Positions 27,965-38,480 of a DNA stretch of 64,000 bases are shown here, piece by piece (positions within the stretch are counted from its first letter, which is position 1; each line of letters starts with the position of its first letter). Under the pieces are notes generated by a model. It worked only from the letters and a program-made list of their open reading frames with translations, had not been told where the DNA came from and made no database searches. This stretch comes from Oceanicella actignis (GTDB taxonomy: Bacteria > Pseudomonadota > Alphaproteobacteria > Rhodobacterales > Rhodobacteraceae). The stretch is from the NCBI RefSeq assembly GCF_008124525.1, contig NZ_VNHJ01000006.1, positions 145,319-209,318 of the forward strand, read 5' to 3'. A program made the position numbers and the translations under genes.

Positions 27965-28486
27965 ATGGCCCGGTTCCTCGTCGCTCTGGCATTCGTCGCA
28001 TTGGGCTGGCTGCTGTGGCGCAACCTCGCGCAGACGCGGCCGGCCCCGGCGCGGCGCAAGCTGTGGGACGCGCCGCTGCGCCCGGGGCATGTGGCGATCC
28101 TGCGCGCGCGGCCGGCCTGCTGGGGCTGGTGGGCGGCGCTGGTCGCGGCGACGGCGGTGCTGGCCTGGACCCTGTATGAGCGCGTGCGCATGGGCCAGCC
28201 TCTGGCCGACGCGCCCATGCACCTGGCGCTGACGCTGATCTTCGCCGCCGCGGCCGTCTGGCGCTTCGTGCAGCTGACCGAGCATGTGACCGTGACCTGG
28301 GACCGCATCCGTTCGCAGAACATCCTTGGCCCGCGCTACGACGTGCCGATCGAGCAGGTGTCGGCGGTGTCGGAAAGCGGCGCCATCGCGCTGGCCGACG
28401 GCCGCGCGCTCGAGCTGTCGCCCTGGCTCGAGGGGCGCCGCTGGCTGGCGCGCGAGCTGCGCGCGCGGCTGGAGGCGCGCCGATGA
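27965..28486 (+). CDS. Membrane protein of unknown function with a PH-like C-terminal region
   Basis: 173 residues, not recognised as a named family. Three hydrophobic segments: 3-19 (FLVALAFVALGWLLWRN), about 52-72 (WWAALVAATAVLAWTLYE) and about 82-104 (HLALTLIFAAAAVWRFVQL). These are followed by a soluble segment with alternating short strands (VTVTWDRIRSQNILGPRYDVPIEQVSAVSES, then LADGRALELSP) and a final helix. This layout resembles bacterial PH-domain (YdbS/YcdB-like) membrane proteins. It sits between the binding-protein gene and the first permease gene and overlaps the latter by 4 bases, so it is probably made with the importer. No role in transport is known. Confidence 0.75.
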   Translation: MARFLVALAFVALGWLLWRNLAQTRPAPARRKLWDAPLRPGHVAILRARPACWGWWAALVAATAVLAWTLYERVRMGQPLADAPMHLALTLIFAAAAVWRFVQLTEHVTVTWDRIRSQNILGPRYDVPIEQVSAVSESGAIALADGRALELSPWLEGRRWLARELRARLEARR

Positions 28487-29430
28487 TCGCCTTTCTGGTC
28501 AGGCGCGCGGCGACGCTGGCGCTGACCCTGCTGGCGGCCACGGCGGTGATCTTCGTGATGCTCGAGGTCGCGCCCGGCGATCCGGCGGTGACCATGCTGG
28601 GGCTCAACGCCTCGGACGAGGCCGTGGCCGCGCTGCGCGCCGAGCTGGGCCTGAACGCGCCCCCGCTCGAGCGATACCTGGCCTGGCTTGCGGGCATGCT
28701 GCGCGGCGATTTCGGCGTCAGCTACACCTACCGCACCCCCATCGCCGAGCTGATCGCCGATCGCCTGGCCGTTTCGGGGCCGCTGACGCTGTATGCGCTG
28801 GCGCTGTCCACGCTCATCGCCATTCCGGCGGGGGTTCATGCGGCGGCCCATCGCGGGCGCGCGGCCGATGCGGCGACGCTGGGGCTGGTGCAGATCGGCG
28901 TCGCGACGCCCAATTTCTGGGTGGCGATGCTGCTGGTGCTGGCGTTCTCGACCGGGCTGCGCTGGTTCTCGGCGGGCGGCTTTCCGGGCTGGGGCGATCC
29001 GCTCGAGGCGATGCGCGCGCTGACGCTGCCGGCCGTGTCGCTGGCGCTGCCGCAGGCGGCGATCCTGACGCGGGTGATGCGCTCGGCGCTGATCGAGACC
29101 ATGTCCGAGGACTACATCCGCACGGCGCGCGCCAAGGGTCTGAGCGAACGCCAGGCGCTGCGCCGCCACGCCCTGCGCAACGCCATGATCCCGGTGCTGA
29201 CCATCATCGGCATGCAGTTCAGCTTTCTTCTGGCCGGCGCCGTCATCATCGAGAACGTGTTCTTCCTGCCCGGGCTGGGGCGGCTGGTGTTCCAGGGCGT
29301 CGTGCAGCGCGACCTGATCGTGGTCAAGTCGGTGCTGACGCTGCTGGTGCTGGCGGTCACGCTGGTGACGCTGGCGGTGGACGCGGCCTACGCGGCGGTC
29401 GATCCGCGCCTGCGCGCGAGGCGGCGATGA
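28483..29430 (+). CDS. Peptide-type ABC transporter permease (DppB-like)
   Basis: 315 residues. Six predicted membrane helices; opens with MIAFLVRRAATLALTLLAATAVIFVMLEVAPGDPA, typical of the B subunit (FxxRRxxxxxP-type start, PGDP). The cytoplasmic coupling segment is YIRTARAKGLSERQALRRHALRNAMIPVLT (EAA loop with the conserved Gly). Forms the channel with the following permease. It overlaps both neighbours by 4 bases. Confidence 0.95.
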   Translation: MIAFLVRRAATLALTLLAATAVIFVMLEVAPGDPAVTMLGLNASDEAVAALRAELGLNAPPLERYLAWLAGMLRGDFGVSYTYRTPIAELIADRLAVSGPLTLYALALSTLIAIPAGVHAAAHRGRAADAATLGLVQIGVATPNFWVAMLLVLAFSTGLRWFSAGGFPGWGDPLEAMRALTLPAVSLALPQAAILTRVMRSALIETMSEDYIRTARAKGLSERQALRRHALRNAMIPVLTIIGMQFSFLLAGAVIIENVFFLPGLGRLVFQGVVQRDLIVVKSVLTLLVLAVTLVTLAVDAAYAAVDPRLRARRR

Positions 29431-30241
29431 GGCTCTCGCCCGCGCTGGTCATCGGCGCCGCGCTCAGCCTGACTGCGGTCGGGCTGGCGGCGCTGTCCTT
29501 CTTCTGGACGCCCTACGACGTCACGCGGCTGACCGTGGCGGCGCGGCTGCAGCCGCCCTCGGCGCAGCACTGGTTCGGCACCGACCATTTCGGGCGCGAC
29601 ATCTTCTCGATGGTCATGGTCGGGGCGCGGGCCTCGATCGCGGTGGCGCTGGTGGCGGTGGGCGTGGGCGCGGGGCTGGGCGTGCCGCTGGGGCTGGCCG
29701 CCGCGGCGCGGCGCGGCGGCTGGCTGGACGAGCTGGTCATGCGGCTGAACGATCTGATCTTCGCCTTTCCCTCGCTGCTGCTGGCGATCATGATCACCGC
29801 CACGCTCGGCCCCGGGGCGTTCAACGCCGTCATCGCCATCGGCATCTTCAACATCCCCGTCTTCGCCCGCGTCACGCGCGGCGCCGCGCTCAGCCTGTGG
29901 ACGCGCGACTTCGTCCTGGCGGCGCGCGTGGCGGGCAAGGGCGCGGCGCGCATCTCGGTCGAGCATGTGCTGCCCAACGTCGCCAATCTGCTGATCGTGC
30001 AGGCGACCATCCAGTTCAGCCTGGGCATCCTGGCCGAGGCGGGTCTGAGCTATGTCGGCCTGGGCGTGCAGCCGCCCATGCCCTCGTGGGGGCGGATGCT
30101 GAACGAGGCGCAGACCATGATCTACGTCGCGCCCTGGTTCGCGATCTTTCCGGGGCTTGCCATCGTGCTGACGGTGCTGGGGCTGAACCTGCTGGGCGAC
30201 GGCCTGCGCGATCTGTCCGACCCGAAGGTGAGGCGCGCGCG

Positions 30242-30245
<4 letters not shown>
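29427..30245 (+). CDS. Peptide-type ABC transporter permease (DppC-like)
   Basis: 272 residues from the ATG overlapping the previous stop. C-subunit features: HWFGTDHFGRDIFSMVMVGARASI near the N-terminus, the EAA loop LAARVAGKGAARISVEHVLPNVANLLIV, and the C-terminal GLSYVGLGVQPPMPSWGRML and GLNLLGDGLRD. It pairs with the DppB-like permease. ATGA overlap with the ATPase gene indicates coupled translation. Confidence 0.95.
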
Positions 30246-31851
<1,606 letters not shown>

Positions 31852-31855
<4 letters not shown>

Positions 31856-33306
31856 CCGACCCGGACCTGCCGCTGTTCTTCGACCCACGCCGGATGCTGA
31901 TCGGCGGCGAATGGCGCCCGGCGCGGCGAAGCATGACGCTGCGCGATCCCTCGACGGGCGCGCCGCTGGCCGAGGTCGCCCGCGCCGACGCGGACGAGAT
32001 CGAACAGGCCGTCGCCGCCGCGCGCGCCGCGCTCGATGGGCCGTGGGGCCGCATGCCGGCCTTCGAGCGCGGCCGCATCCTGGCCCGCATCGGCCGCCTG
32101 GTCGAGGAACGCATCGAAGAGCTGGCCGCGCTCGAGGCCCGCGACGTCGGCAAGCCGCTGTCGCAGGCGCGGGCCGACGCCCGCGCCCTGGCCCGATACA
32201 TGGAGTTCTACGCCGGCGCCGCCGACAAGGTCCACGGCCAGACCATCCCGTATCTTGACGGCTACACCGTCTTCACCCTGCGCGAGCCGCATGGCGTGAC
32301 GGGTCACATCGTGCCGTGGAACTATCCGATGCAGATCATCGGCCGCTCGGTCGGCGCGGCGCTGGCGATGGGCAACGCGGCGGTGCTCAAGCCCGCCGAG
32401 GACGCCTGCCTGACCGCGCTGGCCTTCGCGCGCCTTGCCTGCGAGGCGGGGCTGCCCGCGGGCGCGCTGAACGTCGTGCCGGGTCTGGGCGAAGAGGCCG
32501 GCGCCGCCCTTGCCGCCAGCCCCGGGGTCGATCATCTGAGCTTCACCGGTTCGGTCGCCGTCGGCGTCCAGGTCCAGGCGGCCGCGGCGCGCAACGTCAC
32601 GCCCGTCACGCTCGAGCTGGGGGGCAAGTCGCCGCAGCTGGTGTTCGAGGACGCGGACCTGGACGCGGCGCTGCCCTTTCTGGTGGGGGCGGGCATCCAG
32701 AATGCGGGGCAGACCTGCTCGGCCGCGTCGCGCATCCTGGTGGCGCGCGCGCGGTTTGACGAGGCGGTCGAGCGCATGGCCCGGCGCTATCGCGCGCTGC
32801 GCGTCGGCCCGGCCATGAGCGACCCCGACGTCGGCCCGCTGATCTCGGCGCGGCAGAAGGCGCGCGTCGAGGGGCTGCTGGCCGCGGGCGCCGATCTGAG
32901 CGTGGCGGCCGAGGGGCGGATCGACGCCGACGCGCCGGCGGGGGGCTTTTACGTCGCGCCGCGGCTGCTGACCGGCGCCGCGCCCGACCATCCCCTTGCG
33001 CAGGAAGAGATCTTCGGCCCCGTCCAGCTGGTCATCCCATTCGACGACGAGGACGAGGCCGTGGCCATCGCCAACGGCACGCCCTACGGCCTGGTCGCCG
33101 GCGTCTGGACGCGGGACGGCGCGCGGCAGATGCGCCTCGCGAAAAGGCTGCGGGCGGGGCAGGTGTTCGTGAACAACTATGGCGCCGGCGGCGGGGTCGA
33201 GCTGCCTTTCGGCGGGCGCGGCGCCTCGGGCCATGGGCGGGAAAAGGGTTTCGAGGCGCTATACGGCTTTTCCACGGTCAAGACCGTGGCGGCCCTGCAT
33301 GGCTGA
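31852..33306 (+). CDS. NAD(P)-dependent aldehyde dehydrogenase
   Basis: 484 residues, full length for the ALDH superfamily. Oxidises an aldehyde to its carboxylate. Visible are the nucleotide-binding PWNYPMQIIGRSVGAALAMGN, catalytic Glu255 in LELGGKSPQ, nucleophile Cys289 in NAGQTCSA, and EEIFGPVQLVIPF. It ends the M20-ABC-ALDH operon, joined to the ATPase gene by an ATGA overlap. The likely role is oxidation of an aldehyde released from the imported compound, for instance after amine removal; the substrate cannot be read from sequence. Confidence 0.93.
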
Positions 33307-33309
33307 CGC

Positions 33310-34242
33310 TCAGTCCTCGCGCACGGTCTCGGCCGGGTCCAGCACGCGCGCGCCCTCGGGGCCGATCAGAATGCGCATGTTCTGCCGCGCCATGGCCGCG
33401 ACCGGCAGGCGGCGGCGCAGCCGGGCCTCGATGGCGTCAAGCTCGTCATCCGAATGTTCGGGCTGGTGGTGGTAGATCAGCGCGCGGCCGGCCCCGGCCT
33501 CGCGGGCGAAATCCGCGCCGTGCTGCCAGGTCGAATGCCCCCAGCCGCGGCGGCGCGCAAAGTCGTCGTCGTCATAGGCGCCGTCATACAGCAGCAGGTC
33601 CGCCCCGCGCGCAAGTTCGGCCATGCGGGCGTCGGCCTCGGGGTCGCCATGCTCGTGATCGCCGATGATGGCGATCGCGCCGTCCGGGCCTTCGATGCGG
33701 AACGCGCAGCACCCGCCCGGATGGTGGCTCAACCCCGGGGTGATCCGCATTCCGCACAGCTCGAAGGGCCGCGTGGGGTCGAAACGCGCATAGCGCACGG
33801 TTTCCATCTGCAGCGGATGGACCGGAAAGAAGGGCGGCGCGGCGAAGCGCGAGAGCTTGTCCTGCAGGTCCCATGCGCTGTCCACCACCCCGCAATGCAG
33901 CCGCAGCTGCGCGCCCGGCGTGTAGAAGGGTCCGAAAAAGGGCAGGCCGATGACGTGATCGAGGTGCAGATGGCTCAGCAGGATCTCGGCCGCGATCGGG
34001 CGGCCGGCGGCCGCGGCGCGGCGCGCCAGATCCGCGCCCAGATTGAGCGAGGCCGAGCCAAGGTCGATCACCAGCGGCGGCGCGGCCTCGTCCAGGCGGC
34101 GGACCTCGAAGCAGATCGTGTCGCCTCCGAACCGGCTGCGGCGCGGGTCGCCCGTGGGCGCCGATCCGCCGGCGCCCCAGATCGTGAAGAGCGTTCCCCT
34201 GTCGATCCTTGCGGCGGTCACGACGGTTCGGACGGCGGGCAC
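33310..34242 (-). CDS. MBL-fold metallo-hydrolase
   Basis: 310 residues from a GTG at 34242. A second GTG at 34221 gives 303 residues and a GTGA overlap with the upstream stop; neither has a clear ribosome site. Metallo-beta-lactamase fold with HLHLDH (91-96), GDHEHGDPEAD, and HSTWQHGADFA, close to the RNase Z/phosphodiesterase branch (IWGAGGSAPTGDPRRSRFGG resembles the LGTGGSxPxxxR start of that branch). It may hydrolyse a phosphodiester or cyclic nucleotide, which would fit the cyclic-nucleotide-binding neighbour, but that is inference. Ends 3 bases from the converging ALDH gene. Confidence 0.85.
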   Translation of the reverse strand: MPAVRTVVTAARIDRGTLFTIWGAGGSAPTGDPRRSRFGGDTICFEVRRLDEAAPPLVIDLGSASLNLGADLARRAAAAGRPIAAEILLSHLHLDHVIGLPFFGPFYTPGAQLRLHCGVVDSAWDLQDKLSRFAAPPFFPVHPLQMETVRYARFDPTRPFELCGMRITPGLSHHPGGCCAFRIEGPDGAIAIIGDHEHGDPEADARMAELARGADLLLYDGAYDDDDFARRRGWGHSTWQHGADFAREAGAGRALIYHHQPEHSDDELDAIEARLRRRLPVAAMARQNMRILIGPEGARVLDPAETVRED

Positions 34243-34685
34243 TTGGCGCGAAGGCGGGCCAGCTCGGCCGTGGTCCGTTCAAGGCGATGGGCCAGAGAGC
34301 GCGCCATCTCGACCGCCATCTCGGGAAATTCGCGCAGCAGCCGCAACATGCCCTCGCGCTCGAACATCAGCGTGCGCAGCTCGCCGCGGGCGCGCACGGA
34401 CGCGGTGCGGGGCGTTTCGCACAGCATGGCCATCTCGCCGAAGACCTCGGAATCGCCCAGCGTCGCCACGACCGTCGCCTTGCCGTTGACCTCGACGATC
34501 ACGTCGGCCTTGCCCTCGAGGATCAGATAGGCGCTGTCGCTGACGTCGCCCTGGCGCACCACGTATTCGCCGTCATCGAAGCGCCGATCCTCGCCCATGA
34601 AGGCGAGCAGCCGCAGCCGCGACGCATCCACGCCTTGAAACATGGGCGTCTTCTGAAGTGCGGCCACCTCGGTCTCGAACTTCAT
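34218..34685 (-). CDS. Stand-alone cyclic-nucleotide-binding domain protein
   Basis: 155 residues from the ATG at 34685; longer readings would enter the upstream ABC gene. One cNMP-binding domain (about 5-125) with an intact phosphate-binding cassette FGEMAMLCETPRTASV (82-97; Glu84 and Arg93 are the ribose and phosphate contacts of the family). Unlike Crp/Fnr there is no C-terminal helix-turn-helix; the tail is a short helical, charged segment (MARSLAHRLERTTAELARLRAK) that could pair as a coiled coil. It probably works as a regulatory subunit of a neighbour. It lies between the degenerate ABC gene (37-base gap) and the MBL gene (overlap). Confidence 0.88.
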   Translation of the reverse strand: MKFETEVAALQKTPMFQGVDASRLRLLAFMGEDRRFDDGEYVVRQGDVSDSAYLILEGKADVIVEVNGKATVVATLGDSEVFGEMAMLCETPRTASVRARGELRTLMFEREGMLRLLREFPEMAVEMARSLAHRLERTTAELARLRAKCPPSEPS

Positions 34686-34722
34686 GCGGGTCGCCCCCAA
34701 TGTCTTTCGTCCCCCGCGAACA

Positions 34723-37293
34723 CTATCGACCCTCGTCTTCTGCGCCGTCAAGGCGCGCGAGCGATTCGGGGCCCTCCTGCAGCAGAACGCCGCCCGCCGC
34801 GTCGTCGAAGCGCAGGATGGCGTCCGCATCGCGCGCGGCGCGCGCCGTCGCCGCCCCCCAGACCAGCGCGCCGCCGTCCAGCGCCCGGTGCAGCCGCGCG
34901 CGGGCGTCGAGATCGGCCTGCTCGTCGCCCGCGGCCACCCCGTCGAGCAGCAGCGCCGCGGGGTTCTTCATCAGCGCCCGGCCCAGCGCCAGCCGCACGC
35001 GCTGGCGCGCGTTCAGCGTCATGCCGCCCTCGCCCACGGGCTGGTCGAGGCCAAGGCGCAGCACGTCCTCGCGCAAGCCCGTCTCGCGCACCAGAACGTC
35101 GACGCGGCGCTTGAAGGGGCCCCAGCTGTCGCGGCGCTCGACGCGGACGGGGCCGAAGAAAAGGTTCTCGGAGATCGAGAAGCTGCGCATGTAGCGGCTC
35201 TCGTCGATGAACTCGAGCCGCGGATCGCCTGCAAGCGCCTTGCGCAGGGCCGGCCGCGCGGCGACCAGCGCCGGCTCGCGGCCCTTGGCGCGCAGAACCG
35301 CCAGGCGAAAGCGCGCGGGGCGGTAGTCCATGGCGATGGTCAGCAGGCGGCGCGTCTCGGCGCGCGACAGCCGGCCCGGGCCGCGCCGGCGCGCCTTCTG
35401 GACGATGGCGCGGATCTCGGGCGTTTCCGAGCGCGAGAAAAGCCCGTATTCGCGCAAGAGGTCGCTGTCCGCGGCCACGCCTTCGAACAGGCTCAGCAGC
35501 GTCTCGCACAGGTCGATGGCGATTTCGGTCAGCAGCGGACGTATCCCCGCCGCGTCGAGCGCGCGCATCACCTTGCGGTCGGCCAGCAGTCCCGCCCAGC
35601 CGCTTTCGGGGTCGAGCGGTCGGGCGTAGAACACGTTCTCGCCCAGCGAGGCGTTGGCGTTGAAGCGGTCGGGGCGCCAGACGTCGATGAAGTCCTCGCG
35701 CATGGGGCCCAGCTCGGCCGAGGCGGCGATGTGCGTGCGCAGATCGAGCAGCGTGCGCGCCAGGCGCGGGCGGGCGTCGGGGTCGGCGCGGCTGCCAAGG
35801 CCGATCACATACAGGTCGTCGTCCAGCTCGAGCCCGTGAACCGCTTCGAGGATGCGGCTTTCGACATGCGCCATGTCGCGGTATCCGGCCTCGGCCGGGT
35901 CGATCCAGCGCGCGTCCACGTCGTCGGGGGGCGCGCCGGTGGCCAGGGCCTCGCGGCGGCGGGCCTCGGCCTCGGGGTCGTCGGCGTCGGCGACGGGGCG
36001 GAACATCAGCCCCAGCAGCATGTTGAAGCGGAAGCTGCCGGCGAAGACCCGCGCGTCCGAGCGCACCAGCGCCGAGGCGCGATAGATGATCGGCTGGGAC
36101 GAGGACCAGCCGCCCGACTGCAGCTCGGCGATGCCGGCCAGCGCCGCCAGCAGCGCCCCCCGCCGCGCCGCGTCGCGGTCCACCACCGCCACGCGCGCGC
36201 CGGCGGGCACGTGGCAAGTGACCGGCGCCGGCAGGCCGGGCGCGCGCGCATCGGTCAGCGCAAGCGCGTGCGGGCCCTGGGGCGCGCGTTCGGGCAGGGC
36301 GGGGGCCTCTTCGTCGTGCTGGAACTGGTCCATCACGTATTGATAGCGCGCGGCCATGTCCGAGAAGGTCTGGTAGTAGTTCAGCAGCTCTTTCCACGGG
36401 GCCGAGAGGTTCTTGTAGGCGATGAGCACCGCCGTCAGCGCGCCCAGGTCCAGCGTGCCGTCGATCACGAACCAGCCGCCGATCAGGAAGATGAAGAACG
36501 GCGTGACGTGGTCGGCCACGTTGTTCACGAACTTGATGAGATATTTCAGGTAGAAGATGCGCTTGCGGATGACGAAGTTGTCGTAGAGCCGCCGCGACAC
36601 CACGGCCATGTGCCAGCGGCGCGTGCGCAGGGCCAGGATCTCGGGCGCGCCCTCGATCGATTCGGTGACGTCGCGCGCCATGGCGCGGATGTTGGCGATG
36701 CGCTCGCGGATCAGCGCCACCACCCGCGCCTGCAGCTTGGGCACCAGCCACGCCTGGACCGGATACAGCGCCAGCGCCGCCGCGCCGATCATGGCGTTCT
36801 GAACGATGATGAAGCCCAGATAGACGATGAACTGCCCGCCCGCCATCAGCGGCGTGGCGAAGATGGCGCCGATGAAGTCGCCCACCGGCGCCAGCTCGGC
36901 CGATATCATCTGCACCAGCTCGCCGGGATTGGTCGCGCGCAGGCGCGTCAGCGGCCGCCCCATGACGCGGCGGAACAGGTCGAAGCGCATCCGGCGCAGC
37001 ATGCGCTCGCCCGTCAGGCCGCGGCGCACGTTGAGGATGTATTTGAGCGCGTTGTTCCCCGCCACCGCGCCCAGATAGGCCAGGCACAGCGCCAGCAGAT
37101 ACTGGGTCTGCTCAAGCTCCATCCAGCCGATCTGGCGGGGAAAGTTGCGCCCGTCGATGGCGTCGTTGATGATCCGCTTGGGCAGCTCGAGCGTCGCCCA
37201 CATCAGCGGAAAGGTCGTCGCCGTCAGCGCCGTGATGATGATCTGGTCTCGCCGCGAGTGCCGCCAGGCGAAGGCCGTCAGCTTGTCCGCCAT
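34723..37293 (-). CDS. ABC-transporter-like membrane protein with degenerate nucleotide-binding domain and large insertion
   Basis: 856 residues. Residues 15-310 form an ABC exporter-type membrane domain (helices near 18-38, 65-85, 140-175, 262-295). The nucleotide-binding region is abnormal. At the Walker A position (about 364-382) the sequence VAVVDRDAARRG lacks the GxxGxGKS loop and its Lys; the signature is LNARQ (760-764) instead of LSGGQ. Walker B ends LLLDG (781-785), Gly replacing the catalytic Glu, and the switch His is replaced (WGAATAR). Walker A and signature are about 390 residues apart rather than about 100, leaving roughly 290 extra residues, mostly helical and charged. It cannot hydrolyse ATP by the usual mechanism. 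Function unknown; first gene of a set with a cNMP-binding and an MBL protein. Confidence 0.85.
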   Translation of the reverse strand: MADKLTAFAWRHSRRDQIIITALTATTFPLMWATLELPKRIINDAIDGRNFPRQIGWMELEQTQYLLALCLAYLGAVAGNNALKYILNVRRGLTGERMLRRMRFDLFRRVMGRPLTRLRATNPGELVQMISAELAPVGDFIGAIFATPLMAGGQFIVYLGFIIVQNAMIGAAALALYPVQAWLVPKLQARVVALIRERIANIRAMARDVTESIEGAPEILALRTRRWHMAVVSRRLYDNFVIRKRIFYLKYLIKFVNNVADHVTPFFIFLIGGWFVIDGTLDLGALTAVLIAYKNLSAPWKELLNYYQTFSDMAARYQYVMDQFQHDEEAPALPERAPQGPHALALTDARAPGLPAPVTCHVPAGARVAVVDRDAARRGALLAALAGIAELQSGGWSSSQPIIYRASALVRSDARVFAGSFRFNMLLGLMFRPVADADDPEAEARRREALATGAPPDDVDARWIDPAEAGYRDMAHVESRILEAVHGLELDDDLYVIGLGSRADPDARPRLARTLLDLRTHIAASAELGPMREDFIDVWRPDRFNANASLGENVFYARPLDPESGWAGLLADRKVMRALDAAGIRPLLTEIAIDLCETLLSLFEGVAADSDLLREYGLFSRSETPEIRAIVQKARRRGPGRLSRAETRRLLTIAMDYRPARFRLAVLRAKGREPALVAARPALRKALAGDPRLEFIDESRYMRSFSISENLFFGPVRVERRDSWGPFKRRVDVLVRETGLREDVLRLGLDQPVGEGGMTLNARQRVRLALGRALMKNPAALLLDGVAAGDEQADLDARARLHRALDGGALVWGAATARAARDADAILRFDDAAGGVLLQEGPESLARLDGAEDEGR

Positions 37294-37394
37294 GCAGGTG
37301 CGCCCCTCGTGGCCTTGGCCGGACTCCGATCATCCCGCAATCGGGCCGGCAAGAAAAGGCCGGCCCGCCCAGCCGTTCATCGGCGCCCGCGCGC

Positions 37395-38144
37395 TCAGGC
37401 GCCGATCGGGTCGAACAGGCGGTTGCGCGTCGGCGCGACGAGGATCTCGTTCAGGCAGACATGCGGCGGGGTTTCGGCGGCGAAGCGGATGATGCGCCCA
37501 AGGTCGGCCGCCTGCAGCATGCGCGCGCGCTCTTCCTCGGGCGGGGGAACGGGGCGGCCGTCGAGAATGGGGGTGTTCACCTCGCCGGGCATGACGACGG
37601 TCGAGCGGATGCCGTTCACGCCCTCTTCCATGTTGAGCGAGTGCGACAGCGCCACGACCGCGTGCTTGCTGGCGTTGTAGGCCGGGCCTGTCAGGCGCGC
37701 GGCGTGGCGTCCGGCCCAGGACGAGATCATGATCACCAGCCCGCCCCCCTGCGCGCGCATGGTCGGCAGCGCGGCCAGAACGCAGCTCATCACGCCGTTC
37801 AGGTTCACATCCACCACCTTGCGCCAGCCGGCCATGTCGACCTCGGCGAAGCTGCGGCGGGGGACGTTGACGCCCGCATTGGCCACCAGGATGTCGAGCC
37901 GGCCGCGGCGCTCGGCGATGGCGCGGCCGGCCTCGGCGACGGCGTCGTCGTCGGTCACGTCGAGCGGCAGCGTCTCGGCCGAGCCGCCCGCCGCGACGAT
38001 GTCGCGCGCCACGCGCTCGAGCTCGGCGGCGCGGCGGCCGCTCAGCGCGACATGCGCGCCGCCTTCGGCCAGGGCGCGGGCCGCGGCCTCGCCGATTCCG
38101 CCGCCGGCGCCGGTGATCCAGGCGACCTGTCCTTCCAGGCTCAT
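37395..38144 (-). CDS. Short-chain dehydrogenase/reductase
   Basis: 249 residues from the ATG at 38144 with AGGAGG upstream. Classical SDR: cofactor motif TGAGGGIG (11-18), NAG (89-91), catalytic Ser141/142, Tyr156 and Lys160 (YNASK). Arg37-Arg38 after the second strand (LSGRRAAE) favour NADP. The PGEVNTPIL segment follows the active site as usual. The substrate is unknown; the neighbours (slyX upstream, degenerate ABC gene 101 bases downstream) do not suggest one. Confidence 0.9.
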   Translation of the reverse strand: MSLEGQVAWITGAGGGIGEAAARALAEGGAHVALSGRRAAELERVARDIVAAGGSAETLPLDVTDDDAVAEAGRAIAERRGRLDILVANAGVNVPRRSFAEVDMAGWRKVVDVNLNGVMSCVLAALPTMRAQGGGLVIMISSWAGRHAARLTGPAYNASKHAVVALSHSLNMEEGVNGIRSTVVMPGEVNTPILDGRPVPPPEEERARMLQAADLGRIIRFAAETPPHVCLNEILVAPTRNRLFDPIGA

Positions 38145-38176
38145 TGCTTGGTCCTCCTCTCGGGCGCGTCGCGGGT

Positions 38177-38392
38177 TCAGTAATGCGGGGGCTTTTCGGC
38201 CGCGTGCGGGCCGAGGGCGCCTTGCAGCTCGCTCAGCCGGGCCATCGCCTGCGCAAGGCGCTTGCGCAGGCGCTCGACCTCGTCCCACTGGCGGCGGACG
38301 GCCTCGTCCAGATCCTCGATCAGACGGGCCTGATGCGCGGCATGCTCTTCCAGCGCGGCAAGCCGCGCCTCGATGTTCGCGTAGTCGGACAT
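38177..38392 (-). CDS. slyX: SlyX family protein
   Basis: 71 residues, almost entirely a heptad-patterned helix (IEARLAALEEHAAHQARLIEDLDEAVRRQWDEVERLRKRL), ending in the family-typical Pro-Pro-His-Tyr. SlyX is a small conserved coiled-coil protein without a known function. It lies between folD and the SDR gene on the same strand. Confidence 0.85.
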   Translation of the reverse strand: MSDYANIEARLAALEEHAAHQARLIEDLDEAVRRQWDEVERLRKRLAQAMARLSELQGALGPHAAEKPPHY

Positions 38393-38480
38393 GAGCCCCC
38401 CTTCGCCTGCTTCGCGGCCCGCAGGCTAGCGCAGGCCGGGGCGCGGGCGAAAGGGGATTCGGGCGGCGATCGGCGCCGCG

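Noticed and set aside
34684..37680. 998-codon open frame opposite the degenerate ABC gene
   Set aside because: I checked which strand is coding because the ABC protein is odd. The minus-strand product has membrane helices and ABC remnants; the plus-strand one is a Gln/Arg/Val-rich shadow.
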